Below are positions 55,076 through 63,839 of a DNA stretch of 64,000 nt, piece after piece. The stretch's first letter is position 1; every line of letters starts with the position of its first letter. A program made the position numbers and the translations under genes. The DNA is taken from contig NZ_CP135990.1 of NCBI RefSeq assembly GCF_030315915.2, positions 2,356,001 to 2,420,000 on the forward strand, given 5' to 3'. The stretch comes from Providencia zhijiangensis (GTDB lineage Bacteria; Pseudomonadota; Gammaproteobacteria; Enterobacterales; Enterobacteriaceae). The notes beneath the pieces are model-generated. The model was not told the DNA's origin and did no database searches. It saw only the letters and a program-made list of their open reading frames with translations.

Positions 55076-55600
55076 ATGCAAAAAATACTTATTGGAATGT
55101 TGTTATCTTTTTGTTCAATTAGTGCATTGGCTATTGATGGATATAAAGGAATTAAATTTGGCTCGTCAGTAAAGGAAGTTTTAAACGCCAATATTTGTTC
55201 ACTAAAACAATTTCCTGATATGGAGAAAATACCTGAGACTCAAGAGTATGGATGTTTCAATTTACCTTTTGGAGGAAAGAATACACTAGGTATGGCATTT
55301 TTTATTGATGGTAAATTTAAGCGATTTGCTATCAATGTAGATGATAATTATGTTTCTGTATTGAACGGTTTAATCGAAAAATATGGAAAACCTTCATCTA
55401 GTAACACTCCCGAAGAGATAACTGCTGCATCCAGAAATGGTAACCCTGTTTTTGTCCGTTTTGATAATGATACAATTTTTATACGTTTAGAATGGAATGT
55501 CGCTACTGGAAAGGAAAGTGCTCTTCTAATCTATACTTCACATGATTTTGATAAACTGATGGCATTAAAAAATAAGAAATCAATTATTAACGATATTTAA
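55076..55600 (+). CDS. Exported cargo (moron) protein, unknown
   Basis: 174 residues, clearly AT-richer than its phage neighbours. A classical signal peptide (MQKILIGMLLSFCSISALA) ends in ALA before IDGYKG, so the product goes to the periplasm. The mature protein begins GYKGIKFGSSVKEVL, similar to small periplasmic domains that start with G-x-x-x-G-x-x-x-x-E-V, and has a Cys pair (about 42 and 62). It sits between two Mor genes and before its own terminator. Probably a lysogenic-conversion gene; role unknown. Confidence 0.7.
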   Translation: MQKILIGMLLSFCSISALAIDGYKGIKFGSSVKEVLNANICSLKQFPDMEKIPETQEYGCFNLPFGGKNTLGMAFFIDGKFKRFAINVDDNYVSVLNGLIEKYGKPSSSNTPEEITAASRNGNPVFVRFDNDTIFIRLEWNVATGKESALLIYTSHDFDKLMALKNKKSIINDI

Positions 55601-55648
55601 CCACTGAACCCCTTCAACACGCGAAACCCCAAGAAAAATGAAATACTG

Positions 55649-55680
55649 AACACCTTCCTTTTGGAGGGTGTTTTCATTTT
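55649..55680 (+). terminator. Terminator after the exported cargo gene
   Basis: AACACCTTCC, loop TTTT, GGAGGGTGTT, then TTCATTTT: a 10-bp perfect stem 48 bases after the stop, before the second Mor gene. Confidence 0.85.
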
Positions 55681-55691
55681 AAGGGGGTAAC

Positions 55692-56150
55692 ATGCAAACA
55701 ACTATCAATGAAGCCGAACTCGAACGGCTTGAAAACCTACTGCCAGACTCTGCAAAGCAACTCATTGACGTCATTGGCTACAATGCGACATCACGCCTTA
55801 TTAGCCGTTTTGGTGGTGTCACCCTCGCAGGTGTCAGCGGTGAGGCTGCAGAGCGTACCGGAGGCGTTCACCGACTATTACGTGAAGTCTTAAATGAAGG
55901 CGAGTGCAAGCAGCTCTTGCACTACATTGGTAAAACTGCATTTTATATCCCGCGATGTGAAGAAGCCTTTCGCCAAATTCGCAACCAACACTTTATCAAA
56001 GAGTTACTGACGTTGAGTGAGCAAGGTCGTTCGCGTCGCCAGGCAATGGCATTACTGTGCCCCAAATACGGATTTAGTGACCGCATCGGTTGGAAACTGT
56101 TGCGTGACCTTGACGCAGAGAGCGCCGCTCAAGACCGTTTATTTGATTGA
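55692..56150 (+). CDS. Mor-family transcription activator, copy 2
   Basis: 152 residues with the same layout as copy 1: LENLLPDSAKQLIDVIGY, RFGGVTLAG, YIPRCEEAFRQIRNQHFIKELL and LLCPKYGFSDRIGWKLLRDL. It may serve as the late activator (the C role in Mu). It begins after a terminator, with a GGGGG ribosome site, so it is separately transcribed from copy 1. Confidence 0.85.
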   Translation: MQTTINEAELERLENLLPDSAKQLIDVIGYNATSRLISRFGGVTLAGVSGEAAERTGGVHRLLREVLNEGECKQLLHYIGKTAFYIPRCEEAFRQIRNQHFIKELLTLSEQGRSRRQAMALLCPKYGFSDRIGWKLLRDLDAESAAQDRLFD

Positions 56151-56334
56151 TATTTGCGTGTCTTTTATGACACACTAAAACCCCCTTTAGGGTTTGGTAT
56201 TCAACTGCTGAACCCCTTCCAACACTCCCGATATTCCTATCTCCTTATACTCAAACTCTCTTATTTCTGATTGGGTTTTTCGTCCATTTCCCTCGGTTTT
56301 TTGGAGGCCGTTATGTGAGCGTTAGGAGGTTGCC

Positions 56335-56640
56335 ATGAACCCAGTCTTCCTCGTAAAGGATAGATACATGGATGAAAAGATAACCCAGATCATCACTCAA
56401 ATATCGTATTGGTTCGCGGGTCTGGGTTTATTTTTTAGTGGTTTGTCATTGTATGAGTGGGGATTTCTCATTGGTGTGTTTGCCAGTGTGCTGCTTGGGA
56501 CATTGACCTATCTCTTAAATCGCCGAGAGCAAAAACGCCGAACGCGCATTTTAGAGAACTATTTCTCGAATAAACCCGTTTCTCGTGAGGATGCCGAAAA
56601 GCTGATTGAAGCATCCATCAAATCCCCCAAGGATTTATAA
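56335..56640 (+). CDS. Holin-like membrane protein with two possible starts
   Basis: 101 residues from the ATG at 56335, which has a perfect AGGAGG five bases upstream; a second ATG at 56368 has its own AAAGGA and would give 90 residues. Two membrane segments (about 25-45 and 49-66 of the long form) and a very basic C-terminal tail (RREQKRRTR) fit class II holins. It is just before the endolysin. The two starts, 11 codons apart, one adding a Lys and an Arg, recall the lambda S holin/antiholin pair. Confidence 0.75.
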   Translation: MNPVFLVKDRYMDEKITQIITQISYWFAGLGLFFSGLSLYEWGFLIGVFASVLLGTLTYLLNRREQKRRTRILENYFSNKPVSREDAEKLIEASIKSPKDL

Positions 56641-56641
56641 C

Positions 56642-57205
56642 ATGGATATGAAGCAGCGTTATCTCTCTGCCGCCGTTGTGGCGTTGATTGTCGGTGGAGC
56701 CAGTGAAAGCCAGATATTTGACCAGTTTATCAAAGAAAAAGAAGGTAACTTTACCACCGCTTACCAAGATGCAGGCGGGATTTGGACAGTATGCCAAGGC
56801 GTCACCCGTATTGATGGTCGTCCTGTCAAGCCGCGTGAAAAGCTCACTGATGCACAATGTGAACGCTTAAATGCCATTGAGCGTGACAAAGCCATTTCAT
56901 GGGTACAAAAACACGTTCCCCTGTCTCTCACGCCGCCACAAATCGCGGGTATCGCGTCTTTCTGCCCTTACAACATTGGCGCAGGTAAGTGCTTTTCATC
57001 CACGTTCTACCGCAAGTTACACGCGGGTGACATCGAGGGAGCCTGCAAGGAGATCCCCCGTTGGGTCTTTGATGGTGGAAAAGATTGCCGAAAAACCCAA
57101 GGGCAACCCGGCGGCTGTTATGGTCAAGTGATCCGACGTCACCAAGAGGCTGAGTTGTTGTGTTGGGAGTTAATGCAGGTAAATACGACATGGACAAAGC
57201 CATGA
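56642..57205 (+). CDS. SAR-type endolysin (GH24 lysozyme)
   Basis: 187 residues. The catalytic triad is Glu34-(8 residues)-Asp43-(5 residues)-Thr49 in KEKEGNFTTAYQDAGGIWTV, the spacing of the P21/T4-like lysozymes. The N-terminal stretch (about 7-20, YLSAAVVALIVGGA) is weakly hydrophobic and rich in Ala, Gly and Ser, typical of a releasable signal-anchor, so the enzyme may reach the periplasm by the Sec route and be freed when the holin collapses the membrane potential. It begins after the holin stop. Confidence 0.9.
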   Translation: MDMKQRYLSAAVVALIVGGASESQIFDQFIKEKEGNFTTAYQDAGGIWTVCQGVTRIDGRPVKPREKLTDAQCERLNAIERDKAISWVQKHVPLSLTPPQIAGIASFCPYNIGAGKCFSSTFYRKLHAGDIEGACKEIPRWVFDGGKDCRKTQGQPGGCYGQVIRRHQEAELLCWELMQVNTTWTKP

Positions 57206-57759
57206 ACTCAATCGCAGAAAACACATTAACCCGCTCGTTTAAAGTCGCTTTAATTATCGCAGCATGGTTGTTGTTTGCGATTGGTGCAACGGCGGGCGCT
57301 GTCTTAGCACGTTCTTACTACAACGGCATTATTCAAGCGAACCAATCTCAATACGATAAGAATTTAAAAGCCATCTCCGATGAAGCTGCGGCTGCGACCA
57401 AACAAGCCAATGCGCGTATGGAGCAGGCTCAACGCGAAAAACAACGGTTAGATGAGCGTTATGCCAAGGAGTTAAGTGATGCACAAAAAGAGTCTAAAGC
57501 TTTACGTGATGACCTCTCTGCTGGTCGTCGCCGGTTGCAGTTCGCCAGAGCCGACCTTGCAACCTGTCAGCTCACCGCAAGCCACAGTTCCAGCACCCGC
57601 CCCATGGGCGATGAAGCCGAAATCCGATTCTCTGTCGAAGCTGGACTCCTTGTTGAAGATATCCGAGCCGGTATCCAACTAGACCAAGCCAAGCTTGACT
57701 ACTTGCAAGACTACGTCACCAACGTGGTGAATGAATGCCGTCGAGAGGTGACACCATGA
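57190..57759 (+). CDS. Rz-like inner-membrane spanin
   Basis: 189 residues. One N-terminal membrane helix (about 18-40, FKVALIIAAWLLFAIGATAGAV) is followed by a long coiled coil with many Gln, Glu, Ala and Lys (about 55-125). It is the i-spanin of the lysis cassette and overlaps the endolysin. The start could also be the ATG at 57202, which overlaps the endolysin stop. The Rz1 frame lies inside it. Confidence 0.8.
   Translation: MDKAMNSIAENTLTRSFKVALIIAAWLLFAIGATAGAVLARSYYNGIIQANQSQYDKNLKAISDEAAAATKQANARMEQAQREKQRLDERYAKELSDAQKESKALRDDLSAGRRRLQFARADLATCQLTASHSSSTRPMGDEAEIRFSVEAGLLVEDIRAGIQLDQAKLDYLQDYVTNVVNECRREVTP
57479..57682 (+). CDS. Rz1-like outer-membrane lipoprotein spanin, embedded in Rz
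   Basis: 67 residues in another frame wholly inside Rz. AAGGAG lies seven bases before the ATG. The signal peptide ends in LLVVAGC, a good lipobox, and the mature part is proline-rich (SSPEPTLQPVSSPQATVPAPAP), as Rz1 proteins are. Rz and Rz1 join the two membranes to fuse them at lysis. Confidence 0.82.
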   Translation: MHKKSLKLYVMTSLLVVAGCSSPEPTLQPVSSPQATVPAPAPWAMKPKSDSLSKLDSLLKISEPVSN

Positions 57760-57965
57760 TTCGTTACCGTCCGATGATCGTCGCTCTGGCAATTGTGCTC
57801 TATCTGGTGTTGTTTCTCGGTGTGGGTATGTACCTGCGCACTGTGAGTACCTGTGACCAAGCTCAAGCCCAGAGTCACCGTTTAACGTATTTAGACGGCA
57901 TGGTTTGCCGTTATCTCGATACCCATGAGGCAATAACGCCTCCATCTTCAAGGAGTTTACGATGA
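57756..57965 (+). CDS. Small membrane protein of the late phage region
   Basis: 69 residues. The ATG overlaps the Rz stop (ATGA). One membrane helix (about 7-28). The C-terminal part has two Cys. No family recognised. Confidence 0.65.
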   Translation: MIRYRPMIVALAIVLYLVLFLGVGMYLRTVSTCDQAQAQSHRLTYLDGMVCRYLDTHEAITPPSSRSLR

Positions 57966-58210
57966 AAAAACGCCCACAGCAGGGACGCAAAAAAGACGTT
58001 TTAATTGCTATTAACAGCCAGTTAAACCGCATTGAAAGCAACATTAATCGACAAATGCAAAGCATGGATGAGCAAATCGAACTCATCCGTGAAGAAGCAA
58101 CTAATGGCGCGATTAAGCGGGGTTATGTCGCGGGCGCTATTTCAGGTGGTGTAACCGCCTGCGTGGTCAGCACGGCGTTGATTTTAATCCGCGCGAAAAT
58201 GGGCTTGTAA
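57962..58210 (+). CDS. Small coiled-coil/membrane protein of the late phage region
   Basis: 82 residues with AAGGAG before the ATG. Residues 15-48 are a Gln/Asn/Glu-rich coiled coil and residues 53-76 one membrane helix (GYVAGAISGGVTACVVSTALIL). It holds the place of Mu gp25/gp26, but I cannot confirm homology. It starts just before the previous stop. Confidence 0.65.
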   Translation: MKKRPQQGRKKDVLIAINSQLNRIESNINRQMQSMDEQIELIREEATNGAIKRGYVAGAISGGVTACVVSTALILIRAKMGL

Positions 58211-58212
58211 TT

Positions 58213-58713
58213 ATGGCGTATCCGCAGGAGACCCGCGATAAGTTACGCCGAGCCTATATCTTTAGTCAGTTATCCCTTGAGGTGGCTGCCAGTCAGATAG
58301 GCGTGGCGTTTGTCACCGCCCGACGCTGGAAGAAAGAAGCCCAAGATAAAAATGATGACTGGGACAAAATGCGCGCTGCGCACATGTTAGCCGGTGGCGG
58401 CGTTGAAGATGCAGGTCGTGCGGTATTGATGAGCCTCGTTGTGCAGTGTCAAGCGGTGACTGAGCAAATCAATACTAACCCTGATATTCCGGCAGATAAG
58501 CGTGTTGAGCTGCTAGCGAGCCTTGCTGATGCGTTTAATAAAGCCACATCCGCCAGTAAAAAGATATTGCCTGAAACCGATAAGTTGGCAACTGCTATCG
58601 ATGTGATCCAACGGTTCGGGCAGTTTATCAGTGACAAGTACCCACAACACAACGTGGTGTTTGTGGAGATTTTAGAAGCCTTTGCCGATGAATTGGAGCG
58701 TGCCTATGGATGA
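58213..58713 (+). CDS. DUF1804 protein, probable terminase small subunit
   Basis: 166 residues. The N-terminal helix-turn-helix reads RDKLRRAYIFSQLSLEVAASQIGVAFVTARRWK (read in parts, about 8-40), and the rest is helical (VELLASLADAFNKATSASKKILPE). This matches the DUF1804 family that precedes terminase in Mu-like phages. It probably recognises phage DNA for packaging. Confidence 0.82.
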   Translation: MAYPQETRDKLRRAYIFSQLSLEVAASQIGVAFVTARRWKKEAQDKNDDWDKMRAAHMLAGGGVEDAGRAVLMSLVVQCQAVTEQINTNPDIPADKRVELLASLADAFNKATSASKKILPETDKLATAIDVIQRFGQFISDKYPQHNVVFVEILEAFADELERAYG

Positions 58714-58924
58714 AGTTAAGCAGCAGTTAAAAAACTATCAATATCAAATACGTGGATTTGTTTCGACTGAAGCAACTGAAGAGGAAAAGGCACAACTCGC
58801 AGAAGCAGAAAAAGAGACGCAAGTGTTTATCATTCAGTTACAGGAGCGCTACCCTAATTATTTAGGTTTAATGGGTGGTGCTATTGCTGTTCTTGATACT
58901 TTATTGAGCTGGGAACAGGAATAA
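58706..58924 (+). CDS. Small phage protein before terminase, unknown
   Basis: 72 residues, acidic and helical (TEATEEEKAQLAEAEKETQ). It overlaps the DUF1804 stop by 8 bases, and its last base is the first of the terminase gene. No family recognised. Confidence 0.65.
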   Translation: MDEVKQQLKNYQYQIRGFVSTEATEEEKAQLAEAEKETQVFIIQLQERYPNYLGLMGGAIAVLDTLLSWEQE

Positions 58925-60555
58925 TGGCAAAAAAGGTTTCCTTAAAAGAGTTTAAAGCCTCACTCCAGGACTACATCACCGAACTGCGCCAAACCATTGA
59001 GGCAGAGTGTTTGGGCTTTGATGCTGACCCCAAGGCGGCTGAGGCACGACGTGCGCAAGCCGCGGATGCACAGAACGGCTACAGCTTCTTTGTAGAAACC
59101 TATTTCCCGCACTATGTACGCCATCACTCTCGCAGTCAGTTACATGATTATCTCTTTAGCCGGTTGCCTGCGATTGTTGCCAGCTCGGATGCTGAAAGTG
59201 ACGCCATCGCCGCCCCGCGTGGTGAGGCTAAATCCACGCTAGTGAGTCAACTCTTTACGCTGTGGTGCATTATCCGTGAGCTGAAAAAGTATCCGGTCAT
59301 CATTATGGACAGTATCGACCAAGCCTACCCGATGCTCGAAGCTATCAAAGCCGAACTGGAATATAACCCGCGACTGAAAAATGATTATCCCGATATTTGT
59401 GGTCAAGGGCGTACTTGGCAGATGGGGACTATCGTCACCCGCAATAACATTAAAGTCACGGTTGCCGGTAGCGGTAAAAAACTGCGTGGTTTGCGACATG
59501 GTCCATATCGTCCTGACTTAGTGGTGCTTGATGATATTGAAAACGATGAGATGGTGCGTAACCCAGAGCAGCGCGACAAGCTGCATAATTGGTTAAAAAA
59601 GACCGTCATGCCGCTCGGTGAAGCCGGGGGTAAAACCGACATCGTTTACATCGGGACTATCTTGCATTATGACTCTGTGCTCTCTCGTACCCTCAATAAT
59701 GCGATGTGGCGAACAGCGCGGTTTAAAGCCATTCTCCAAATGCCTGCCAATATGAAGTTGTGGGATGAATGGGAAACCTTGATCCACAATAAACACATTG
59801 AGGAAGCTGAGCGCTTCTACCACGAAAATGAGCCTGCCATGTTGGAAGGTTCGATTGTGTCATGGGCGGCACGTCCACTGTTGGCGCTCATGAAAATTCG
59901 CGCTCGTGATGGTCATGATACCTTTGACTCTGAATACCAGAATGACCCGGTCAGCGGTGAAGATGCCATCTTTGCCAGTTGCATTACATTTTGGTCTAAC
60001 CATCTCTCTGATTGGGTCTTTTACGGTTCCTGTGACCCAAGCCTCGGTAAACAAAATAAAACCCGTGACCCATCGGCGCTGCTCGTTGGCGGCTTTAACC
60101 GCATGACGGGTATCTTAGACGTGGTTGAGGCGGATATTAAGCGCCGTTTGCCCGACCGGATTATTTCGGACGTCATTGACTATCAACGTGAGTATGGCTG
60201 TTTGGTGTGGGCGTTTGAGTCTATTGCATTTCAAGAGTTCTTGCGCACCGAGCTGGTGAAGCGTTCGGCGATGTTAGGCGTACCCGTTCCCGCTATCCCT
60301 GTTATTCCCAATAGTGATAAAGCCTTACGCATTGAGTCCTTGCAGCCCCACATGGTCAATGGGCTGATACGGTTACATCCAACGCAACACACCCTAATTG
60401 ACCAATTACGCCACTTTCCTAAAGCCGATCATGATGATGGTCCTGATGCGTTGCACATGCTTTGGTCATTGGCGGTCTCTCGTTCTGGTAACACTGAAAT
60501 TCACACACGCCCCCGCAGACCTGAGGGTCGGCGCTTTGGTTCGGGGGCTTGGTAG
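58924..60555 (+). CDS. Terminase large subunit (Mu gp28-like)
   Basis: 543 residues. A Walker A-like APRGEAKSTL (about 97-106), Walker B LVVLDDIEND (about 199-208), and the C-terminal RNase-H-like nuclease with SCDPSLGKQ (about 370) and an acidic DHDDGPDALHM near residue 510. It packages DNA by the headful method in this phage class. Same position as Mu gp28. Confidence 0.9.
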   Translation: MAKKVSLKEFKASLQDYITELRQTIEAECLGFDADPKAAEARRAQAADAQNGYSFFVETYFPHYVRHHSRSQLHDYLFSRLPAIVASSDAESDAIAAPRGEAKSTLVSQLFTLWCIIRELKKYPVIIMDSIDQAYPMLEAIKAELEYNPRLKNDYPDICGQGRTWQMGTIVTRNNIKVTVAGSGKKLRGLRHGPYRPDLVVLDDIENDEMVRNPEQRDKLHNWLKKTVMPLGEAGGKTDIVYIGTILHYDSVLSRTLNNAMWRTARFKAILQMPANMKLWDEWETLIHNKHIEEAERFYHENEPAMLEGSIVSWAARPLLALMKIRARDGHDTFDSEYQNDPVSGEDAIFASCITFWSNHLSDWVFYGSCDPSLGKQNKTRDPSALLVGGFNRMTGILDVVEADIKRRLPDRIISDVIDYQREYGCLVWAFESIAFQEFLRTELVKRSAMLGVPVPAIPVIPNSDKALRIESLQPHMVNGLIRLHPTQHTLIDQLRHFPKADHDDGPDALHMLWSLAVSRSGNTEIHTRPRRPEGRRFGSGAW

Positions 60556-60564
60556 GAATAGATT

Positions 60565-62148
60565 ATGTCGAAAATTGTTGATATCAACGGTAACCCAATA
60601 CAACGTGAAGTTTTAAAGTCCCCGCAAACCGTTAGCGTGGGACGCATGAGCCGCATTTATCCCGATCATCCTTCGCGTGGTCTGACTATCCGTAAGCTTC
60701 CACGCATCTTACAGGCGGCAGAACGCGGTGATTTAAGCGCGCAGTCCTGCCTATTCAGTGACATGGTCGAGCGTGATGGTCATATCTTTGCGGAAATGGA
60801 AAAGCGCAAGAATGCGTTATTGACGCTGGACTGGTCGATTGAACCACCTAAGAACGCGAGCAAAGCCGAACTGGACATGACCGCAAACGTGCAAGCCTGG
60901 TTTGATGCGATGCCTGAAATTGAAGATATTATTCTTAATGGTATGGAGGCGGTTGGTCATGGATTCAGTTGCCAAGAGTTAGAGTGGGAGCGATTAGATG
61001 GCACATGGTTGCCAAAAGCCCTGCATTTACGTCCGCACTATTGGTTCCGCACGCTCCCTGAGCAACGTGATGCAATCCGACTTAACACGGATGAAATGAA
61101 CGGCTCTGAATTATGGTCGTTTGGGTGGCTGGTGCATCGCCATAATGCACGCAGCGGGTTTATTGCGACCAGTGGGCTTTTCCGTGTGCTCGTGTGGCCG
61201 TATCTCTTTAAAAACTTTTCGTTGCGCGATTTTGCTGAGTTCTTAGAAATTTACGGGTTACCTGCCCGTATCGCTAAATACCCCGCAGGCACCTCCGATG
61301 AGGACAAAGACAAGCTGTTAGATGCCTTGGTTAATCTGGGGCATGATGCCGTGGCAACGGTACAGCAAGGCACGGATATTAACTTTGAGAGTGCCGCAGG
61401 GGGTGGCTCTGACCCGTTCATGGAAATGATTGCCTGGGCGGAACGCACGCAATCCAAGGTAATTTTGGGGGGCACATTGACTTCGCAAGCGGATGGAAAA
61501 AGCTCCACCAATGCACTCGGTAACGTGCATAACGAAGTGCGTCATGATTTAAAAACTGCCGATGCCCGTCAGCTTGAGGGTATGTTTCGCCAGCTAATTC
61601 AAATGCTGTTGGCACTCAATGGCTATCAAGATGTGAACCCGCGCCGTTTACCTCGCTTTGTATTTGATACCCGTGAGTCAGTCGATTTACCGCAATTTGC
61701 GGATGCGATTGATAAGCTGGTTAATGGTGCAGGCGTAGACACGATCCCCTTATCCTGGGTGCATAAGAAAGCGGCTATTCCACAGGCACAAAAGGATGAG
61801 CCAGTATTACGTCCACGTCAAACGGTGCCACTATTGCCAACCCCATTAAGTTACGGGCATTCTCGCCACGGTTTGGGGGTACTCAGTCAAGTGGTCGAAG
61901 CCGATGGGATTGACCCTGCACAAATCACACTCGATAACGCACCACCCCAATCGGACAGTATCAGTGCGGCGATGAGCCAACTTTTAACGCCAATGGTCGC
62001 CGCGCTCAAGCAAGGGCAAAGCGTGGATGAGGCAATGAATATTGTCGCGCAAAGCTATCCACTTCTGGATGATGCCACGCTACAAGCATTGTTAAGCCAG
62101 GCGATTTTTGTGGCTGATGTGTGGGGGCGACTCCATGCCGACAGTTAA
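60565..62148 (+). CDS. Portal protein (Mu gp29-like, DUF935)
   Basis: 527 residues. It shows the DUF935 pattern: RKNALLTLDWSIEPP (about 86-100), GFSCQELEWERLDGTWLPKAL, FRVLVWPYLFKNFSLRDFAEFLEIYGLPARI (read in parts, about 213-243) and KVILGGTLTSQADGKSSTN. It forms the ring through which DNA enters the head. It begins nine bases after the terminase stop and overlaps the F-like gene. Confidence 0.9.
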   Translation: MSKIVDINGNPIQREVLKSPQTVSVGRMSRIYPDHPSRGLTIRKLPRILQAAERGDLSAQSCLFSDMVERDGHIFAEMEKRKNALLTLDWSIEPPKNASKAELDMTANVQAWFDAMPEIEDIILNGMEAVGHGFSCQELEWERLDGTWLPKALHLRPHYWFRTLPEQRDAIRLNTDEMNGSELWSFGWLVHRHNARSGFIATSGLFRVLVWPYLFKNFSLRDFAEFLEIYGLPARIAKYPAGTSDEDKDKLLDALVNLGHDAVATVQQGTDINFESAAGGGSDPFMEMIAWAERTQSKVILGGTLTSQADGKSSTNALGNVHNEVRHDLKTADARQLEGMFRQLIQMLLALNGYQDVNPRRLPRFVFDTRESVDLPQFADAIDKLVNGAGVDTIPLSWVHKKAAIPQAQKDEPVLRPRQTVPLLPTPLSYGHSRHGLGVLSQVVEADGIDPAQITLDNAPPQSDSISAAMSQLLTPMVAALKQGQSVDEAMNIVAQSYPLLDDATLQALLSQAIFVADVWGRLHADS

Positions 62149-63292
62149 ACAAGCCGTCGATTTACGCTATGCCATGAGCCTCCCACCTGCGGAGGCGATT
62201 GCTTACTTTGAAAGTAAAGGCTATGCCATCGGTTTTCACTGGTATGACATTGAAGCCCAAGCCCATGCCAAAGCGTTTACCGTGGCGGGTGTGCTCAAAT
62301 TGGATATCTTGCACGATATTCGCCAAGCGTTAAACGAAGCCCTTGAAAAGGGTGAGACCTATGCCGACTTTGAACGGCGCTTAATCCCCATTCTTGAGCA
62401 GAAGGGTTGGCTCGGTAAAAGTTTGGTTGCGGATATGGACACGGGGGAGCTGCACGGTAAACGCTTAACGCCACGTCGATTAGACACTATATTTCAAACC
62501 AACCTGCAATCGTCATACATGGCAGGACGTTATAAGCAGCAAATGGTAACGGTGGATGAGCGTCCCTATTGGGAGCGTGTGGGGATTATGGATAACCGCA
62601 TTCGTCCTTCTCATGCGGCACTTAATGGGTTTATTGCCCGTTATGATGATCCGATTTGGCAAACCATTTACCCGCCCGATGGTTATCGTTGTCGTTGCCG
62701 TGTGCGCACGCGCAGTGCTGAGGATGTTGAGCGCTTAGGGTTGATGGTGCAATCGTCTGAGGGGCGTTTGGTCGAGGTTGAGCAGGAGTATGGTGTGCCA
62801 GGTGAAACCCGAACTGTCACCGGTTTTAAAAACCCGAAAGACGGTCAAGTGTACACGCCTGACCCCGGTTTTGGGTTTAATCCTGGACAGGTAAGCTATC
62901 AGCCTGAATTGGATAAATATCACCCGACGGCAGCAAGCCAATACATCACAGGCTCACTCACAGGTGCAGATTTCCGATTGGGGTATCAAGAGGCAGTGCA
63001 AGCCCCAACACCGAACCCCGCGCAACGTTATCCCATCGCCGCACGCCCAAGTGGAACAGGAAAGACAACGGAGGCTGTTTATGTGGATGCGCCAACGATG
63101 AAGGATCTTGCTCAGCACGATATTGAACAATTAGATTATTTGTTTGTGCAAGAGATTATCGAATCCCCCCAAAGAACACGATTAGGCGATGATGGTACTC
63201 AATACTATGCAACGCAACATGATAAGCGTTGGTGGGTGGTTGAAGTCAACGGTAATCAATTGCAGCGCGTCACTACGCAAACCGACTTTTGA
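62135..63292 (+). CDS. F-like head morphogenesis protein (Mu gp30)
   Basis: 385 residues from the ATG at 62135, overlapping the portal end by 14 bases. The Mu F core is clear: TIFQTNLQSSYMAGRYKQQ, RPYWERVGIMDNRIRPSHAALNG and PDGYRCRCRVR. It is a minor head protein of the SPP1 gp7 family. The C-terminal ~70 residues carry an extra segment (DIEQLDYLFVQEIIE, RWWVVEVNGNQ) that could be a small added domain. Confidence 0.88.
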   Translation: MPTVKQAVDLRYAMSLPPAEAIAYFESKGYAIGFHWYDIEAQAHAKAFTVAGVLKLDILHDIRQALNEALEKGETYADFERRLIPILEQKGWLGKSLVADMDTGELHGKRLTPRRLDTIFQTNLQSSYMAGRYKQQMVTVDERPYWERVGIMDNRIRPSHAALNGFIARYDDPIWQTIYPPDGYRCRCRVRTRSAEDVERLGLMVQSSEGRLVEVEQEYGVPGETRTVTGFKNPKDGQVYTPDPGFGFNPGQVSYQPELDKYHPTAASQYITGSLTGADFRLGYQEAVQAPTPNPAQRYPIAARPSGTGKTTEAVYVDAPTMKDLAQHDIEQLDYLFVQEIIESPQRTRLGDDGTQYYATQHDKRWWVVEVNGNQLQRVTTQTDF

Positions 63293-63299
63293 GGTCAAT

Positions 63300-63839
63300 A
63301 TGATCACGATAAAAATTGATACGCGAGAATATGAAGCCGCACTGCAAAAGTTGGTTGATGGTATCGAAAGTCGTGCCCCCTTGATGCGTAAAATAGCAGG
63401 CGTCATGGCGGATGCTGTTGAGGAAAACTTTGCCCAAGAAGGTCGTCCCGCGTGGTTGGGTTGGAGTCCGGCTTATGCTCGCCGCCGTGCCGGTGGTCGC
63501 ATTCTGCAAGACAGTGGACGACTAGCCAGCAGTATCGGTCAATACAGTGATAATGATAGTGCCGTTGTGGGAACCAATGTGAAGTATGCCCGCATCCATC
63601 AGGAAGGGGGTGAGATTAATATGCCAGCCCGGAGTCAGCAGGCGTATTATCGTCAGCGTAAAGATGGCACCGTCGGCAATCGCTTTGTGAAAAAGTCCCG
63701 CAGTAACTTTAGTCAGTACCATACGTTGCCAGCGTATAAAATTAAAATCCCTGCGCGTCCGTTCTTGCAATTGGATGATGCCGATGAGACGCGCATTACA
63801 CGCACAGTAGAAGACTATCTCACCCAATTAATTGAGTAA
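63300..63839 (+). CDS. G-like virion morphogenesis protein (Mu gp31)
   Basis: 179 residues with a GAGG site six bases before the ATG. It fits the Mu G/phage virion morphogenesis family: AGVMADAVEENFAQEGRPAWLGWSPA, RILQDSGRLASSI, YARIHQEGG and the closing IPARPFLQLDD. It acts in tail or head completion. In Mu the next gene is I (protease/scaffold); here the window ends before it. Confidence 0.88.
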   Translation: MITIKIDTREYEAALQKLVDGIESRAPLMRKIAGVMADAVEENFAQEGRPAWLGWSPAYARRRAGGRILQDSGRLASSIGQYSDNDSAVVGTNVKYARIHQEGGEINMPARSQQAYYRQRKDGTVGNRFVKKSRSNFSQYHTLPAYKIKIPARPFLQLDDADETRITRTVEDYLTQLIE

